A stretch of DNA of 64,000 bases from Poriferisodalis sp965221195 (lineage in GTDB: Bacteria > Actinomycetota > Acidimicrobiia > Acidimicrobiales > Poriferisodalaceae), in assembly GCA_965221195.1 (NCBI GenBank), contig OZ244864.1, positions 1,054,001 to 1,118,000 of the forward strand, given 5' to 3'. The position numbers and the translations under genes are program-made. Numbering within the stretch: the stretch's first letter is position 1; each line of letters opens with the position of its first letter. The notes under the pieces are model-generated. The model made no database searches, was not told where the DNA came from, and saw only the letters and a program-made list of their open reading frames with translations. Shown here piece after piece: positions 8,135-16,997 of the stretch.

Positions 8135-8268
8135 ATCACCATCAACGACAACAACGAACCCAAACACAATTAGCCCAACCTCAGCATCGACGCTGCGGGC
8201 AAGTTCGTTGCGGGGCTGTCGGCCTGCGGCGTGCCCAAGGGCCATAGACATTTCCATAGACATTACAG

Positions 8269-9558
8269 TTAGGGTCCCAAAGTTGTGATGGGCACAACTG
8301 AGATGCCGTCGGGACGTTGGTACGCGTATCCGCCAGTTGCGGTGACGATTACGAGCGCTTGCAGCCGTTTTCGTACGGCGTTGTCAACGCGGCCGGCGAG
8401 CTTGTGCAGTGATGCTGCGGCCTGTTCGATGGCGTGGGTGCCTCCGAGTTTGACTTCCAATGCTGCCCATGATCCGTCGCTGAGTTCAATGATGATGTCT
8501 GCTTCAAGCCCGGTTTCGTCACGGTATTGGCCTGTCCAGGCGCGCAGCGGACCCGCGTAGACCCGCAGATCGCGAACCGCCATCGATTCAAAGAGCAGAC
8601 CGAGCGTTTCGAGATCGCCGAGTAGTCGTTCTGGGTTGGTTCTTAGCAGCACGCCTGCCAGCGCTGGGTCGGCGAGCTGTCGAACGGCTGCGGCTCGCAG
8701 TGTTGTCCGTGACCGCAGGCGCGGTGACCATGCCGGGATGTCTTCTGCTACGAAGACACGTTTCAGTGCTGCCAAGTAGCTGGTGACGGTCTTTGAGTTG
8801 AGCCGTCCGCCGTTGATGTCGTGGGTCAGCGTGCGCAGCGTGGCTCGCGTTGAGATGTTGCGCGCCAGCGACTGCATAAGCCGGCTGACGCGGATTGGGT
8901 CTCGTGCGATGCCGTCGGCTTGGGCGATGTCAACGCGGGTGATTTCCTCAAGATATAGCCCCAAGAACTGCTGAGCGTCTTCGGTAGACAATCCGAGCGT
9001 CTGAGGAAATCCGCCTCTGCAGATCCATTCGGCGATATCACCCAGCGAGCAAGCGGGTGCCTGAGCTTTCGGTGCAGCACCGTTCATCAACGCATTCAGT
9101 GAGACCGATCCGTTGGATTCTCCTGACTCCAACAGCGACATGGGACGCATGCGTACCCGCCCGACGCGTCCTGCCCCAGAGTGGCGTGTGATGTCGTCGG
9201 CGGGGCTAGCTGAACCGGTGAGGATGAACTGGCCAGGTGTTCCTCGCTCGTCGCTGGCGCGTCTGGTTGCATTCCAGATGCCGGGCGCGAGCTGCCATTC
9301 GTCGATGAGTCGTGGTGTGTCGCCGTCAAGTACCGAGCGAGGGTCGATTTGTGCTGTCTGATAGGCGTTCGGTACCTCGTCGAGCGCAACATCGCTGGCA
9401 GCGAACTGCTTTGCGCTGGTGGTTTTTCCGCAGCCGCGTGGGCCTTCAAGCACAGCTGTCGGCACGATCCTCAAGAAGCGTTCGATTTCAGCGTCAACCA
9501 CCCGCGGCAGATAGCCGGTGCCCCTGCGTGCAGTGTTGTTTGCTTCGTCGCTGGTCAC
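8269..9558 (-). CDS. AAA ATPase with DUF4143/PD-(D/E)XK-like C-terminus (copy 1)
   Basis: 429 residues. Walker A is EGPRGCGKTTSAKQF near residue 39, and the Walker B-like segment is PRLIDEWQLAPGIWN. LTGSASPADDITRHSGAGR is the sensor region. The C-terminal third is the DUF4143 domain, ending in YRDETGLEADI and ALEVKLGG, which has the E-D-ExK spacing of a PD-(D/E)XK nuclease fold. It is clearly paralogous to the protein encoded at 12266-13528, with many identical blocks such as DITRHSGAGR and PAW-PRLRSRT-LR. The family is widespread and of unproven function, often in accessory or defence regions. Three phased repeats precede it. Confidence 0.85.
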   Translation of the reverse strand: MTSDEANNTARRGTGYLPRVVDAEIERFLRIVPTAVLEGPRGCGKTTSAKQFAASDVALDEVPNAYQTAQIDPRSVLDGDTPRLIDEWQLAPGIWNATRRASDERGTPGQFILTGSASPADDITRHSGAGRVGRVRMRPMSLLESGESNGSVSLNALMNGAAPKAQAPACSLGDIAEWICRGGFPQTLGLSTEDAQQFLGLYLEEITRVDIAQADGIARDPIRVSRLMQSLARNISTRATLRTLTHDINGGRLNSKTVTSYLAALKRVFVAEDIPAWSPRLRSRTTLRAAAVRQLADPALAGVLLRTNPERLLGDLETLGLLFESMAVRDLRVYAGPLRAWTGQYRDETGLEADIIIELSDGSWAALEVKLGGTHAIEQAAASLHKLAGRVDNAVRKRLQALVIVTATGGYAYQRPDGISVVPITTLGP

Positions 9559-9577
9559 GGCTCCACCCTAAGCGGCC

Positions 9578-9646
9578 AGATGGACAAAATGTGCGATTGC
9601 CAACGGACAAAAAACGATGACTCAAACGGACGTTTTACGTGGTCGG
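9578..9646 (-). promoter_or_regulatory. Three 23-bp phased repeats upstream of DUF4143 copy 1
   Basis: The core GGAC occurs at 9582, 9605 and 9628, exactly 23 bases apart, and is followed by AAAA in the first two units. Read on the coding strand, two units contain TTTTGTCCATC and TTTTTTGTCCGTTGG; the third is weaker. A comparable 23-bp triple array precedes the paralogous ATPase at 12161-12229, with the shared core TGTNNRYTG. A cooperative operator for a common regulator is the simplest reading. The rest of 9559-9756 carries no gene, only a run of CACGGCC-like repeats near 9716-9750. Confidence 0.55.
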
Positions 9647-9756
9647 GGCAAACACCCAATACTGCTCCTTGACTGCTCAAGTCGCTTCTGTACCTATATA
9701 GGCACGACCTATCAAGCACGGCCGTCGGCACGGCCTTCAGCACGGCCTCTCGGTGT

Positions 9757-10779
9757 TCAGTCAAGCTGGGGGCAGCGCACACCGACCCTGTTGGCGATCT
9801 TGCAGGCAAGGTCTCGGTATTCGTTGTAGCAATCGCGGATTGCTTTCATGTGGCCGCCCATGGTGCCGTCGGCGGCTCTCAAGTGGAACATGGGTTTGCG
9901 AGCCTCCCGAGCTAACGGCGTCAGGCTCCAGTACTTCTTCAGCAGCCCGAGGCAGTACTCGTCATCTCCCACCACATCTCCCACCACTGTGCTGGCATTG
10001 ACCGAGTGTTGAAGCACGGCGGTGTGGTATTCGGCAGGGATTGCATCGATGCATCGGGCATATTTCCTTAGCGGACGGTCCACCCGCAACGTGTGCTGCT
10101 GCACCACGTAGCCAAGGGGTGCCATCCCTCCTGCGGGCAGTTGAAGATCGCTGAGTTCGCTCATCGCCTCTGCTTGGGCCAGTCGCTGCTGCCAGCCATG
10201 TTTCCACTGCGCAAGCGCCGGACCGAGATTGCGCAGGCCCTGCAGCGATAACAGGTCGGGTGCAAGAGGGATAACGACATAGTCAGCGGCGATGAGCGCG
10301 GCCCGGTTGATGGCCCCAAGGTTGGGTCCGACATCAATGAGGACGAGTTCTGCTTCGGCTTCGTCGTAGGCGTGTTTCAAGATGCGACCCAGTGACGAAA
10401 CGACTTGAAAGGCACGTACGTTGTCGTCGAGGCAGAGAGGCCACTGACTGGAGAAATCATCTTCGGCTACCGAAAGTGACAAGTCGCCGGGCACGAGGCA
10501 CAGTGTCGGCCGCGGCGAGAGCGTCACCGGTGCGCTGATGTCGCCGGTGCCCTCAAGTAAAGGCATCAGGGCACCGTGAATCGTCTCGCGCGGAGGAGGC
10601 GGTGACCACAAATCGTCCCTGCTCCATTCGTCGAGGAACATGCTAGTGAGGTTCGCTTGTGGATCGAGGTCTGCGACGACGACGGTGACACCCAAGTTCG
10701 CGTACATCCAAGCTAGGTGGTACACGAGCGATGTCTTGCCGATGCCGCCCTTGTTGTTGAAGAAAGCAACCGTCGTCAT
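9757..10779 (-). CDS. ParA/Soj-type ATPase
   Basis: 340 residues. The N-terminus has the deviant Walker A NNKGGIGKTSLVYHLA with the signature lysine, then VVVADLDPQANLT (switch region) and LVLIDVGPNLGAINRAAL (Walker B), all diagnostic of ParA/MinD ATPases. LAPDLLSLQGLRNLGP also matches ParA. The C-terminal ~120 residues are longer than in chromosomal Soj. No ParB gene or parS-like site is adjacent. Its ATG overlaps the stop of the upstream AlbA-like gene by four bases, so both are co-translated. Plasmid- or mobile-element-type ParAs occur in such pairs; a role in signalling or positioning rather than partition is inferred. Confidence 0.88.
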   Translation of the reverse strand: MTTVAFFNNKGGIGKTSLVYHLAWMYANLGVTVVVADLDPQANLTSMFLDEWSRDDLWSPPPPRETIHGALMPLLEGTGDISAPVTLSPRPTLCLVPGDLSLSVAEDDFSSQWPLCLDDNVRAFQVVSSLGRILKHAYDEAEAELVLIDVGPNLGAINRAALIAADYVVIPLAPDLLSLQGLRNLGPALAQWKHGWQQRLAQAEAMSELSDLQLPAGGMAPLGYVVQQHTLRVDRPLRKYARCIDAIPAEYHTAVLQHSVNASTVVGDVVGDDEYCLGLLKKYWSLTPLAREARKPMFHLRAADGTMGGHMKAIRDCYNEYRDLACKIANRVGVRCPQLD

Positions 10780-11978
10780 CGCGCGGACCGCACCGTTACC
10801 ACCACTCGGTTATGGCTTACGTCAAAGTCTGGGCTTGGGTTGCCGTTTTCGGCGAGGGTACGCAATGCGAGCGGTATCCCGTAACCGAATCTTTGGGCAA
10901 AGCCGAGGTGGTGCATTATCTCAGCGATGAGGTGATTTCTGTAATCGGTGGCGCCGTTGCCGAGGTTGTCGGATGTGACGAGACCGAACAGTCCGCCAGG
11001 ACTCTCGATGATTACACGGTCGGCATACCAGTACAGCCTCGTGGGTGCCTGAGTGCCTTCGTAGCTGCGGTGCATAACTGCGTTGAATGCGAGTTGGCGG
11101 ATCGCTTCCACCGGATAATCGGGGAATCGTTGTTCCTGTGGTCCGTCGCCGATCACTAAGCGCGTCTCAACATTGAGGTTGATGAGAGAACTGAGTCGGT
11201 TGAGGATGTCTGCCAGACGGCCATTTAGCTCTTCTCGATCCAAGATCGGGTCGGTGATCTCCACGCCATCGAAGCGAACAAACTGCACATAAGCACCGGA
11301 GGCCCATCTTTGTGGGTCAGACGCAAACGCCAGCAACGCACCATTCGTGGGCGTGTTGTCGATCATCAGACGGAGCGCATGCATTTGTTGGTTGAGTGAC
11401 CGTTGGTTCTCCTCAAGAACGTCGGAAGCAATCGCGGCCGGCAGGTATTCACGTTCGATGTACTCGGTATTGAGATCCGCAAGGGTGGCAGATGCTCGCG
11501 GCTGCAGGTCAAAAGCAACGTCGCGCATGCGTCGGCGCTCTGCGAGTCGCAACTCGTCCGCGGGAGCGGCCTGCCGCACGGTAGGGCCGACGCGAACCCA
11601 GACCCGTCCTTCGTGCCTAATAGGGGGGTCAGACACCGGCTGCACGATCACAACGGCAACGTCGCATCCGCCGAGCGTTCGGCGCTGGACATCCATCGAT
11701 GGAATCGGCAGTGTAAGACCGTCGCCGCGCATGTCTGCGAGACGCTTCAACAACCCGTCGTCAATACGCAGCCCTGCACACTGGCCATCGTCGGTTACGC
11801 CTACAAAAATGACACCTGGCTTGTTGTGTGCAGGTAGGTCGTTGGCGAAGGCGCAGATAGACCGCCTGACCTTCTCAGTGGCTGTCCCCGACAGCGACCG
11901 CTTGCGTTCGACGAGGTCTGACTCGGTGTCGGTCATCATGGCCGCAAGTTCGTCGTCGGTGTATCCGTTTGCTGCCAC
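10776..11978 (-). CDS. AlbA/Schlafen-like ATP-binding protein (RecG-like helper family)
   Basis: 400 residues, GTG start at 11978. Residues ~10-130 match the AlbA_2 (Schlafen-like) domain: ESDLVERKRSL, VRRSICAFANDLPAHNKPG and VIFVGVTDDGQ. Residues ~250-400 look like the partner C-terminal ATP-binding domain, with YPVEAIRQLAFNAVMHRSYEG and GYGIPLALRTLAENG. Proteins of this architecture are often called transcriptional regulators and occur in defence and mobile regions; biochemical activity (nucleic-acid binding or RNase) varies. It is the first gene of a two-gene operon with the ParA-like gene, and the pair is flanked on both sides by DUF4143 ATPase genes. Confidence 0.82.
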   Translation of the reverse strand: MAANGYTDDELAAMMTDTESDLVERKRSLSGTATEKVRRSICAFANDLPAHNKPGVIFVGVTDDGQCAGLRIDDGLLKRLADMRGDGLTLPIPSMDVQRRTLGGCDVAVVIVQPVSDPPIRHEGRVWVRVGPTVRQAAPADELRLAERRRMRDVAFDLQPRASATLADLNTEYIEREYLPAAIASDVLEENQRSLNQQMHALRLMIDNTPTNGALLAFASDPQRWASGAYVQFVRFDGVEITDPILDREELNGRLADILNRLSSLINLNVETRLVIGDGPQEQRFPDYPVEAIRQLAFNAVMHRSYEGTQAPTRLYWYADRVIIESPGGLFGLVTSDNLGNGATDYRNHLIAEIMHHLGFAQRFGYGIPLALRTLAENGNPSPDFDVSHNRVVVTVRSAR

Positions 11979-12160
11979 GCCCGCAGAGTACCGGGCATGA
12001 ACGACCTCATCGGAGGACTACTCATTAAGTAGCCCGACTACACCAAATCCAGCTCCCCTCCTCTCACCTTTTTTCGAAAACTCAACTTTCATACAAATCA
12101 GCCTGTCGTTGCGGGCGAACGTATGCGTTTTCTGCTTCGTTAGTGGGTCAGGGTCCTCTA

Positions 12161-12229
12161 GCGCCAAACTGTGGACTGAATGAGCGCCATTTTGTAGATT
12201 GAACATGTGCCAAATTGTCGATTGGCTGC
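12161..12229 (+). promoter_or_regulatory. Three tandem 23-bp repeats upstream of DUF4143 copy 2
   Basis: Units at 12161-12183, 12184-12206 and 12207-12229 are contiguous and share the pattern GYGCCAWWYTGTNGAYTG. They end 36 bases before the ATG, where RNA polymerase would bind. The gap 11979-12265 separates the divergent AlbA-like and DUF4143 genes, and I see no other gene in it. The array matches that upstream of copy 1 in unit length, copy number and core, so it is probably a shared operator. Confidence 0.6.
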
Positions 12230-12265
12230 GTTGCCGCATCTTGACACCTGCGGAGGGAGCCGCGC

Positions 12266-13528
12266 ATGAGCGCTGTGACATCCACACCGGGCTACCTGCC
12301 ACGCATCGCTGAATCAGCCATCAACACCGCACTGAGCGCCGTCGGGGCCGCAGTGATTGAAGGGCCGCGGGCCTGCGGCAAGACATGGACAGCGCGGCAG
12401 TTTGCCCGAAGTGAAGTGCTGTTCGACGGCAGCGACGAACAGAGAATGGCGTTCGCAGTAGATCCCGCACGGACGCTCGACGGCGAGGTGCCGCGCCTGC
12501 TGGACGAGTGGCATTTGGTGCCTGGAGTGTGGAACGCCATGAGGCGGGCCTGCGACGATCGACGAGACAAAGGCATCTTCTTGCTTACAGGTTCGGCTGT
12601 TCCGCCTGACGACATCACCCGACACTCTGGGGCTGGCCGGATTCGACGTGTCCGAATGCGAACCATGACTTTGGCAGAATCTGGTATCTCGACCTGCGAA
12701 GTTTCACTCAGCGCGTTGCTCACCCGCCAGAGAGTCTCTGCTGCGCAACCTGACATCTCATTCGGAGAGATCGTTGATATTGCATCTGTTGGTGGCTGGC
12801 CCGGACTGATTGATCTGTCGCCCGCCCCAGCGCAAGAGAACCTGATCGCGTATCTGGACGAGATTGCGCGGACCGATGTCGCGCTAGTGGGTGGGACCTA
12901 TCGGGATCCGAGGGGCATCTCAACCCTGACAAGGTCGCTGGCGCGCAATGTCTCAACAGAAGTCGGCTACTCCACTCTGGCCAAAGACGCCGACCTTGAC
13001 CGGACGACGGTGAAGGCCTACCTCGAAGCATTGGAGCGTCTGTTCGTTGTTGAGCGTGTGCCGGCTTGGCAGCCCCGTCTGAGATCTCGAACCCCGCTGA
13101 GACAGTCACCAAAGAGGCTCTTCGTCGATCCATCGTTGGCTGTTGCAGCACTTGAAGCCGGCACAGATCGACTTCGCAAGGAGATCGACTACTTCAGTCT
13201 GGTTTTTGAGAACCTAGTGCTGCGCGATCTCATCGTGTACGCCGAGGCAAGCGGTTGTGGTGTGCATCACTACCGCGACAAGACAGGCCTCGAAGTTGAT
13301 GCGATCATCCAGCGTCGATCCGATGGTGCATGGATTGCTGTCGAAGTGAAACTCGGCGGCGCGGATGCGGTGGATGCTGCCGCAGATTCGCTCAAGCGCG
13401 TCGCAGCCGTTGTTGATGACAGCGTCGTCGGGCCGCCTGCTGGGCTGCTGATAATCACTGCAACCGGTTACGGCTACGAGCGGCCCGACGGTGTAGCGGT
13501 TGCGCCGATCACCGCTCTCGCTCCCTAG
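12266..13528 (+). CDS. AAA ATPase with DUF4143/PD-(D/E)XK-like C-terminus (copy 2)
   Basis: 420 residues; ATG at 12266 follows GGAGGG by eight bases. Walker A EGPRACGKTWTARQF, Walker B-like PRLLDEWHLVPGVWN and sensor LTGSAVPPDDITRHSGAGR align with copy 1 across the whole length, roughly half the residues being identical by eye. The C-terminus retains YRDKTGLEVDAI and AVEVKLGG, the likely nuclease-fold core. It is on the opposite strand to copy 1, so the two paralogs point away from the AlbA-ParA operon between them. Function of the family is not established. The 208-bp gap that follows (13529-13736) holds short CAGCTAGC/CACCCAGTCTC repeats and no gene. Confidence 0.85.
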   Translation: MSAVTSTPGYLPRIAESAINTALSAVGAAVIEGPRACGKTWTARQFARSEVLFDGSDEQRMAFAVDPARTLDGEVPRLLDEWHLVPGVWNAMRRACDDRRDKGIFLLTGSAVPPDDITRHSGAGRIRRVRMRTMTLAESGISTCEVSLSALLTRQRVSAAQPDISFGEIVDIASVGGWPGLIDLSPAPAQENLIAYLDEIARTDVALVGGTYRDPRGISTLTRSLARNVSTEVGYSTLAKDADLDRTTVKAYLEALERLFVVERVPAWQPRLRSRTPLRQSPKRLFVDPSLAVAALEAGTDRLRKEIDYFSLVFENLVLRDLIVYAEASGCGVHHYRDKTGLEVDAIIQRRSDGAWIAVEVKLGGADAVDAAADSLKRVAAVVDDSVVGPPAGLLIITATGYGYERPDGVAVAPITALAP

Positions 13529-13736
13529 AGCCAGCTAGCTAGTCAGTCACCCGCCAATCGACCGCAAAGACATGCCGCCAGCAGCTAGCCAGCCACCCAG
13601 TCTCGCAACCAGCCCACCACCCAGTCTCGGCTGGGCGGGATGCCTCAGCGGTCGGTGAGGGGCGAGTCGTAGTCTGTTACCTAGCGCATATGGGCACTGC
13701 TCGGGCTGACCGGTGATGCCACCTTGGGAGGTTGCG

Positions 13737-15608
13737 ATGTCTTCTTATACCGCACCCGTTGACGACATGATGTTCGTACTTGAGCACATTGCCGAACTTG
13801 ACCGTCTGGCCGCTCATGAACCCTTCTCGCACGCCGATCTCGACACCACCGCCGCGCTGCTAGGCGAGGCGGGACGCTTCATGTCGGCTGAGGTGGCACC
13901 GCTGAACGTGACAGGTGACCAGCAGGGTCTCAGCTTCGATGAGGGCGTCATCACTCACCCTGACGGTTTCGGCGAGGCCTACCGCAAGTTTGTCGGTGCC
14001 GGTTGGAACGGCATGGCTTTCGATCCCGATTTCGGCGGCGGCGGCATGCCGTGGTGTGTGGGCTTGGCGGTTCAAGAGATGCTGACCTCAGCCAACATGG
14101 CATTCAGTTTGTGCCCGCTGCTCACCCAGGGCGCAATCGACGCGCTGCTACACCACGCCAACGAGACTCTGCAGCAGACATACCTGCCCAAGATGATCAG
14201 CGGCGAATGGTCGGGCACCATGAATCTCACCGAGCCCCATGCGGGCTCCGATGTGGGTGCCCTGACAAGCCGGGCCGAGCCTCAGCCCGACGGCTCGTAC
14301 CGCATCTCGGGCACCAAGATCTTCATCACCTACGGCGAGCACGAACTGGCAGACAACATCATCCACCTAGTGCTGGCTCGCACGCCCGACAGTCCTGCTG
14401 GCACTCGTGGCATCAGCCTGTTCTTGGTGCCGAAGTTCCTCGTAAACACAGACGGGTCGCTGGGTGAGCGCAACGACCTGCGGGCGGTGTCTACCGAGCA
14501 CAAGATTGGCATTCACGCCAGCCCCACCTGCGTTATGTCCTACGGCGACAACGGCGGTGCAGTGGGCTACTTGGTCGGTCCCGAACACGGTGGCATGCGG
14601 GCCATGTTCACGATGATGAACAACGCGCGCCTTTCGGTGGGCTTGCAGGGACTCTCACTCACCGAGCGGGCCTACCAGCAAGCACGCGACTATGCAGTGG
14701 AGCGCAAGCAGGGGCGGGCAATCGGGGCCGAGCTGGCACCCGGCGAGGCATCGCCCATTGTCGATCATGCCGATGTGCGGCGGATGCTGATGACGATGCG
14801 CGCCAACGCCGAGGCGATGCGCTGCGTCATGTACCAAAACGCTGCTGCTATCGACCGGTCGCTGACGGCAGCCGACCCCGATGAGCGCGCGCTAGCCGAC
14901 GAACTGGTAGCAATCCTGACACCGATCAGCAAAGGCTGGGGCACCGACGTAGGTGTCGAAATGACTTCGCTCGGGCTGCAAATACATGGCGGCATGGGCT
15001 ACGTGGAAGAAACCGGCGCTGCTCAGCACTGGCGCGACAGTCGCATTGCGCCCATCTACGAAGGCACCAACGGAATCCAGGCCGCCGATTTGGCATTCCG
15101 CAAACTGCCGCTGGACGGCGGCGCAGCCATGGCACGGCTCATCGGACATATTGGCGAAACCGCCGCGGAGCTCGCAGCCAGCGAAGATGCGCGCCTCAGG
15201 GCGATCGCCGCTGCACTGAGCGACGGCGCGGAAGCTTTCGCCAATGCAGCTACATGGCTGGGTACGCAGCTCGCTGTCGCACCGAACGATGTGGCGGCCG
15301 GTTCAACTCCGTTCCTGCGCCTCGCCGGCGTGGTGGTGGGCGGCTGGCTGCTGGCTCGCAGCGCCCAAGTGTCAGCGAGCCTGCTAGCCGAACAGGATCT
15401 CGGCGCTGACATCACCGGCAACGCCGCAGGTGGTGGCTCGGCTGGACCGGCTGGCTCGGCAGGATCGGCCGGGCCGCAGTTCTTGGCCGACAAGATCGCG
15501 ACTGCACACTTCTACGCCACCCAGATTTTGCCAACCGCAGCCGGGTTGGTTCCCGCCGTCACTGGCGGGGCTGGGCCTTTCTACGCCATACCGGCTGAGC
15601 GGCTCTGA
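13737..15608 (+). CDS. Acyl-CoA dehydrogenase of the DmdC/FadE large type
   Basis: 623 residues from an ATG at 13737 preceded by GGGAGG; an ATG 24 bases earlier is less likely because family members begin with SSY-AP-DM-FVL as here. FAD and substrate motifs WSGTMNLTEPHAGSDVGAL and IFITYGEHEL are present, and the catalytic Glu is in IAPIYEGTNGIQ. The ~130-residue extra C-terminal helical domain, ending FYATQILPTAAGLVPAVTGG, is typical of 3-methylmercaptopropionyl-CoA dehydrogenase (DmdC) relatives. It oxidises an acyl-CoA to enoyl-CoA. DMSP-derived substrate is possible but other dmd genes are absent, so general acyl-CoA use cannot be excluded. An Ala/Gly/Ser-rich repeat lies near residue 570. 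Confidence 0.88.
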   Translation: MSSYTAPVDDMMFVLEHIAELDRLAAHEPFSHADLDTTAALLGEAGRFMSAEVAPLNVTGDQQGLSFDEGVITHPDGFGEAYRKFVGAGWNGMAFDPDFGGGGMPWCVGLAVQEMLTSANMAFSLCPLLTQGAIDALLHHANETLQQTYLPKMISGEWSGTMNLTEPHAGSDVGALTSRAEPQPDGSYRISGTKIFITYGEHELADNIIHLVLARTPDSPAGTRGISLFLVPKFLVNTDGSLGERNDLRAVSTEHKIGIHASPTCVMSYGDNGGAVGYLVGPEHGGMRAMFTMMNNARLSVGLQGLSLTERAYQQARDYAVERKQGRAIGAELAPGEASPIVDHADVRRMLMTMRANAEAMRCVMYQNAAAIDRSLTAADPDERALADELVAILTPISKGWGTDVGVEMTSLGLQIHGGMGYVEETGAAQHWRDSRIAPIYEGTNGIQAADLAFRKLPLDGGAAMARLIGHIGETAAELAASEDARLRAIAAALSDGAEAFANAATWLGTQLAVAPNDVAAGSTPFLRLAGVVVGGWLLARSAQVSASLLAEQDLGADITGNAAGGGSAGPAGSAGSAGPQFLADKIATAHFYATQILPTAAGLVPAVTGGAGPFYAIPAERL

Positions 15609-15617
15609 GCTGGAGCG

Positions 15618-16997
15618 ATGGCGTTGCATGGGCGAGCCCGGACTCCAGACGCGCATTTGAGCGCATCGGCATCTGTGAACATTGAGTTGCTGCGCGACAC
15701 GTTGGCGAACATAGGGCCGGTGGTGGTCGCCTTCAGCGGCGGTGCTGACTCTTCGCTGGTGGCGTGGGCCGCCAACGACGTGCTCGGCGACAAAGCGTTG
15801 TGCGTCACCGCGGTGTCGCCCAGCTTGGCCACCGACGAAGAGCGCGACTGCTTCGCGCTTGCCCGCGAATGGGGACTGCGATGGCGGACGGTCTGCACCG
15901 ACGAGATGAGTGATGCCGCGTATCGGGCGAACGACACTGATCGCTGTTTTTGGTGCAAGTCGGCGCTCATGGACGCGCTAGAGCCGCTGGCTGCCAAGCA
16001 GAAAGCCACGGTGGTACTCGGCGTCAACGTTGATGACTTAGGAGATCACCGACCGGGCCAGCAAGCTGCCGCTGGCCGAGGGGCGCGCTTCCCGCTGGTC
16101 GAAGCCGGCTTTACGAAAGACGCTGTGCGACAGGTGAGCAAGAAGCTGGGTTTGCGCACTTGGGACAAGCCCGCAGCGGCGTGTTTGGCCTCTCGGATTC
16201 CCTACGGGACTGCTGTGTCGGTGCCATTGCTGGACCGGTTGGATCGTGCCGAGGCCGCCCTGCGGCAGCTTGGTTTTGGCCAACTGAGGGTGCGCCATTA
16301 CGACGAAACGGCTCGCATTGAGCTGCCGACCGATGACTTGGCGGTAGCCGTTGCGCGCCGAGCAGAGCTGGTCGCCGCCGTCAAAGGTGTGGGCTACCGC
16401 TACGTCACGCTCGACCTTGAGGGTTTCCGTTCGGGCAATCTCAACGATGCGCTCGGGCACCACAGGCCTGACGACAGCCCTGACGACAGCGGAAACGGCG
16501 AGGGAGTACTGGCTGAGCTTGCCGAGCGCCTAGCCGCAGACACCGTCGCAGCGTTGGGGAGCTGGGTAAGCCGCTGCGTTGCCCAAGCGTGCGAACGAGC
16601 CGAGGGGATGCAGCTCCCCCCCGCAGGTGATACAGCGGCAGCAGCCGAGCAATGCACAGCCGAGATCGGCTCTCAGATCGTTACGTTGCTGCAACTAGAT
16701 GCAACAGCACAGCGCTCCACCCCTTTGGAGATTGTTCGTGGGGCCGTACGGTTTCCTACGGCGGTGCTGCGGCGTGCTGGCGTGCCGACTGCACAGCGAG
16801 ACGCGTTCTCCGAAGAGCGATTCCCCGACGATCCCTACGATCTAACACCCGCTTCGCTTGCCGACATCAACCCAGAGCTGGGACCGCTGGCGATGGCGTG
16901 GGGCGCAGCCAAGGCACTCGAGCTGGCACCACAAGAGCCCAGATCACCCCAAGAGCGCATTCCTCCCCCAAAAGCCCAGAATCGTGCTGCACTATGA
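15618..16997 (+). CDS. larE: LarE-type sulfur transferase fused to an extra actinobacterial domain
   Basis: 459 residues, well above the ~270-280 of ordinary LarE. The PP-loop is AFSGGADSSLVAW (residues 38-50). Three Cys are conserved: Cys109 and Cys112 in RCFWCKSAL and Cys188 in AACLASRIPYG. LarE makes the thiocarboxyl groups of the nickel-pincer nucleotide cofactor used by lactate racemase. The three-Cys form is the one reported to hold a 4Fe-4S cluster rather than sacrifice its own sulfur. Residues ~280-459 form a second domain containing PTAVLRRAGVP and FPDDPYDLTPASLAD that I take to be a separate conserved actinobacterial domain. larB and larC are not here. Its stop overlaps the glnD start (ATGA). 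Confidence 0.82.
   Translation: MALHGRARTPDAHLSASASVNIELLRDTLANIGPVVVAFSGGADSSLVAWAANDVLGDKALCVTAVSPSLATDEERDCFALAREWGLRWRTVCTDEMSDAAYRANDTDRCFWCKSALMDALEPLAAKQKATVVLGVNVDDLGDHRPGQQAAAGRGARFPLVEAGFTKDAVRQVSKKLGLRTWDKPAAACLASRIPYGTAVSVPLLDRLDRAEAALRQLGFGQLRVRHYDETARIELPTDDLAVAVARRAELVAAVKGVGYRYVTLDLEGFRSGNLNDALGHHRPDDSPDDSGNGEGVLAELAERLAADTVAALGSWVSRCVAQACERAEGMQLPPAGDTAAAAEQCTAEIGSQIVTLLQLDATAQRSTPLEIVRGAVRFPTAVLRRAGVPTAQRDAFSEERFPDDPYDLTPASLADINPELGPLAMAWGAAKALELAPQEPRSPQERIPPPKAQNRAAL

Noticed and set aside
9757..11978. Interpretation of the ParA gene as a replication or partition locus
   Set aside because: No ParB, parS-like repeats, rep gene or iteron array is adjacent; the 23-bp repeats belong to the DUF4143 promoters.
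12018..12302. 94-codon minus-strand frame between the AlbA-like and DUF4143 genes
   Set aside because: It covers the 23-bp repeat array and the start of the next gene and shows no family features.
16652..16993. Possible 114-residue N-terminal extension of GlnD
   Set aside because: It overlaps the larE coding region in another frame, has no similarity to GlnD, and the ATG overlapping the larE stop gives a normal-length protein.
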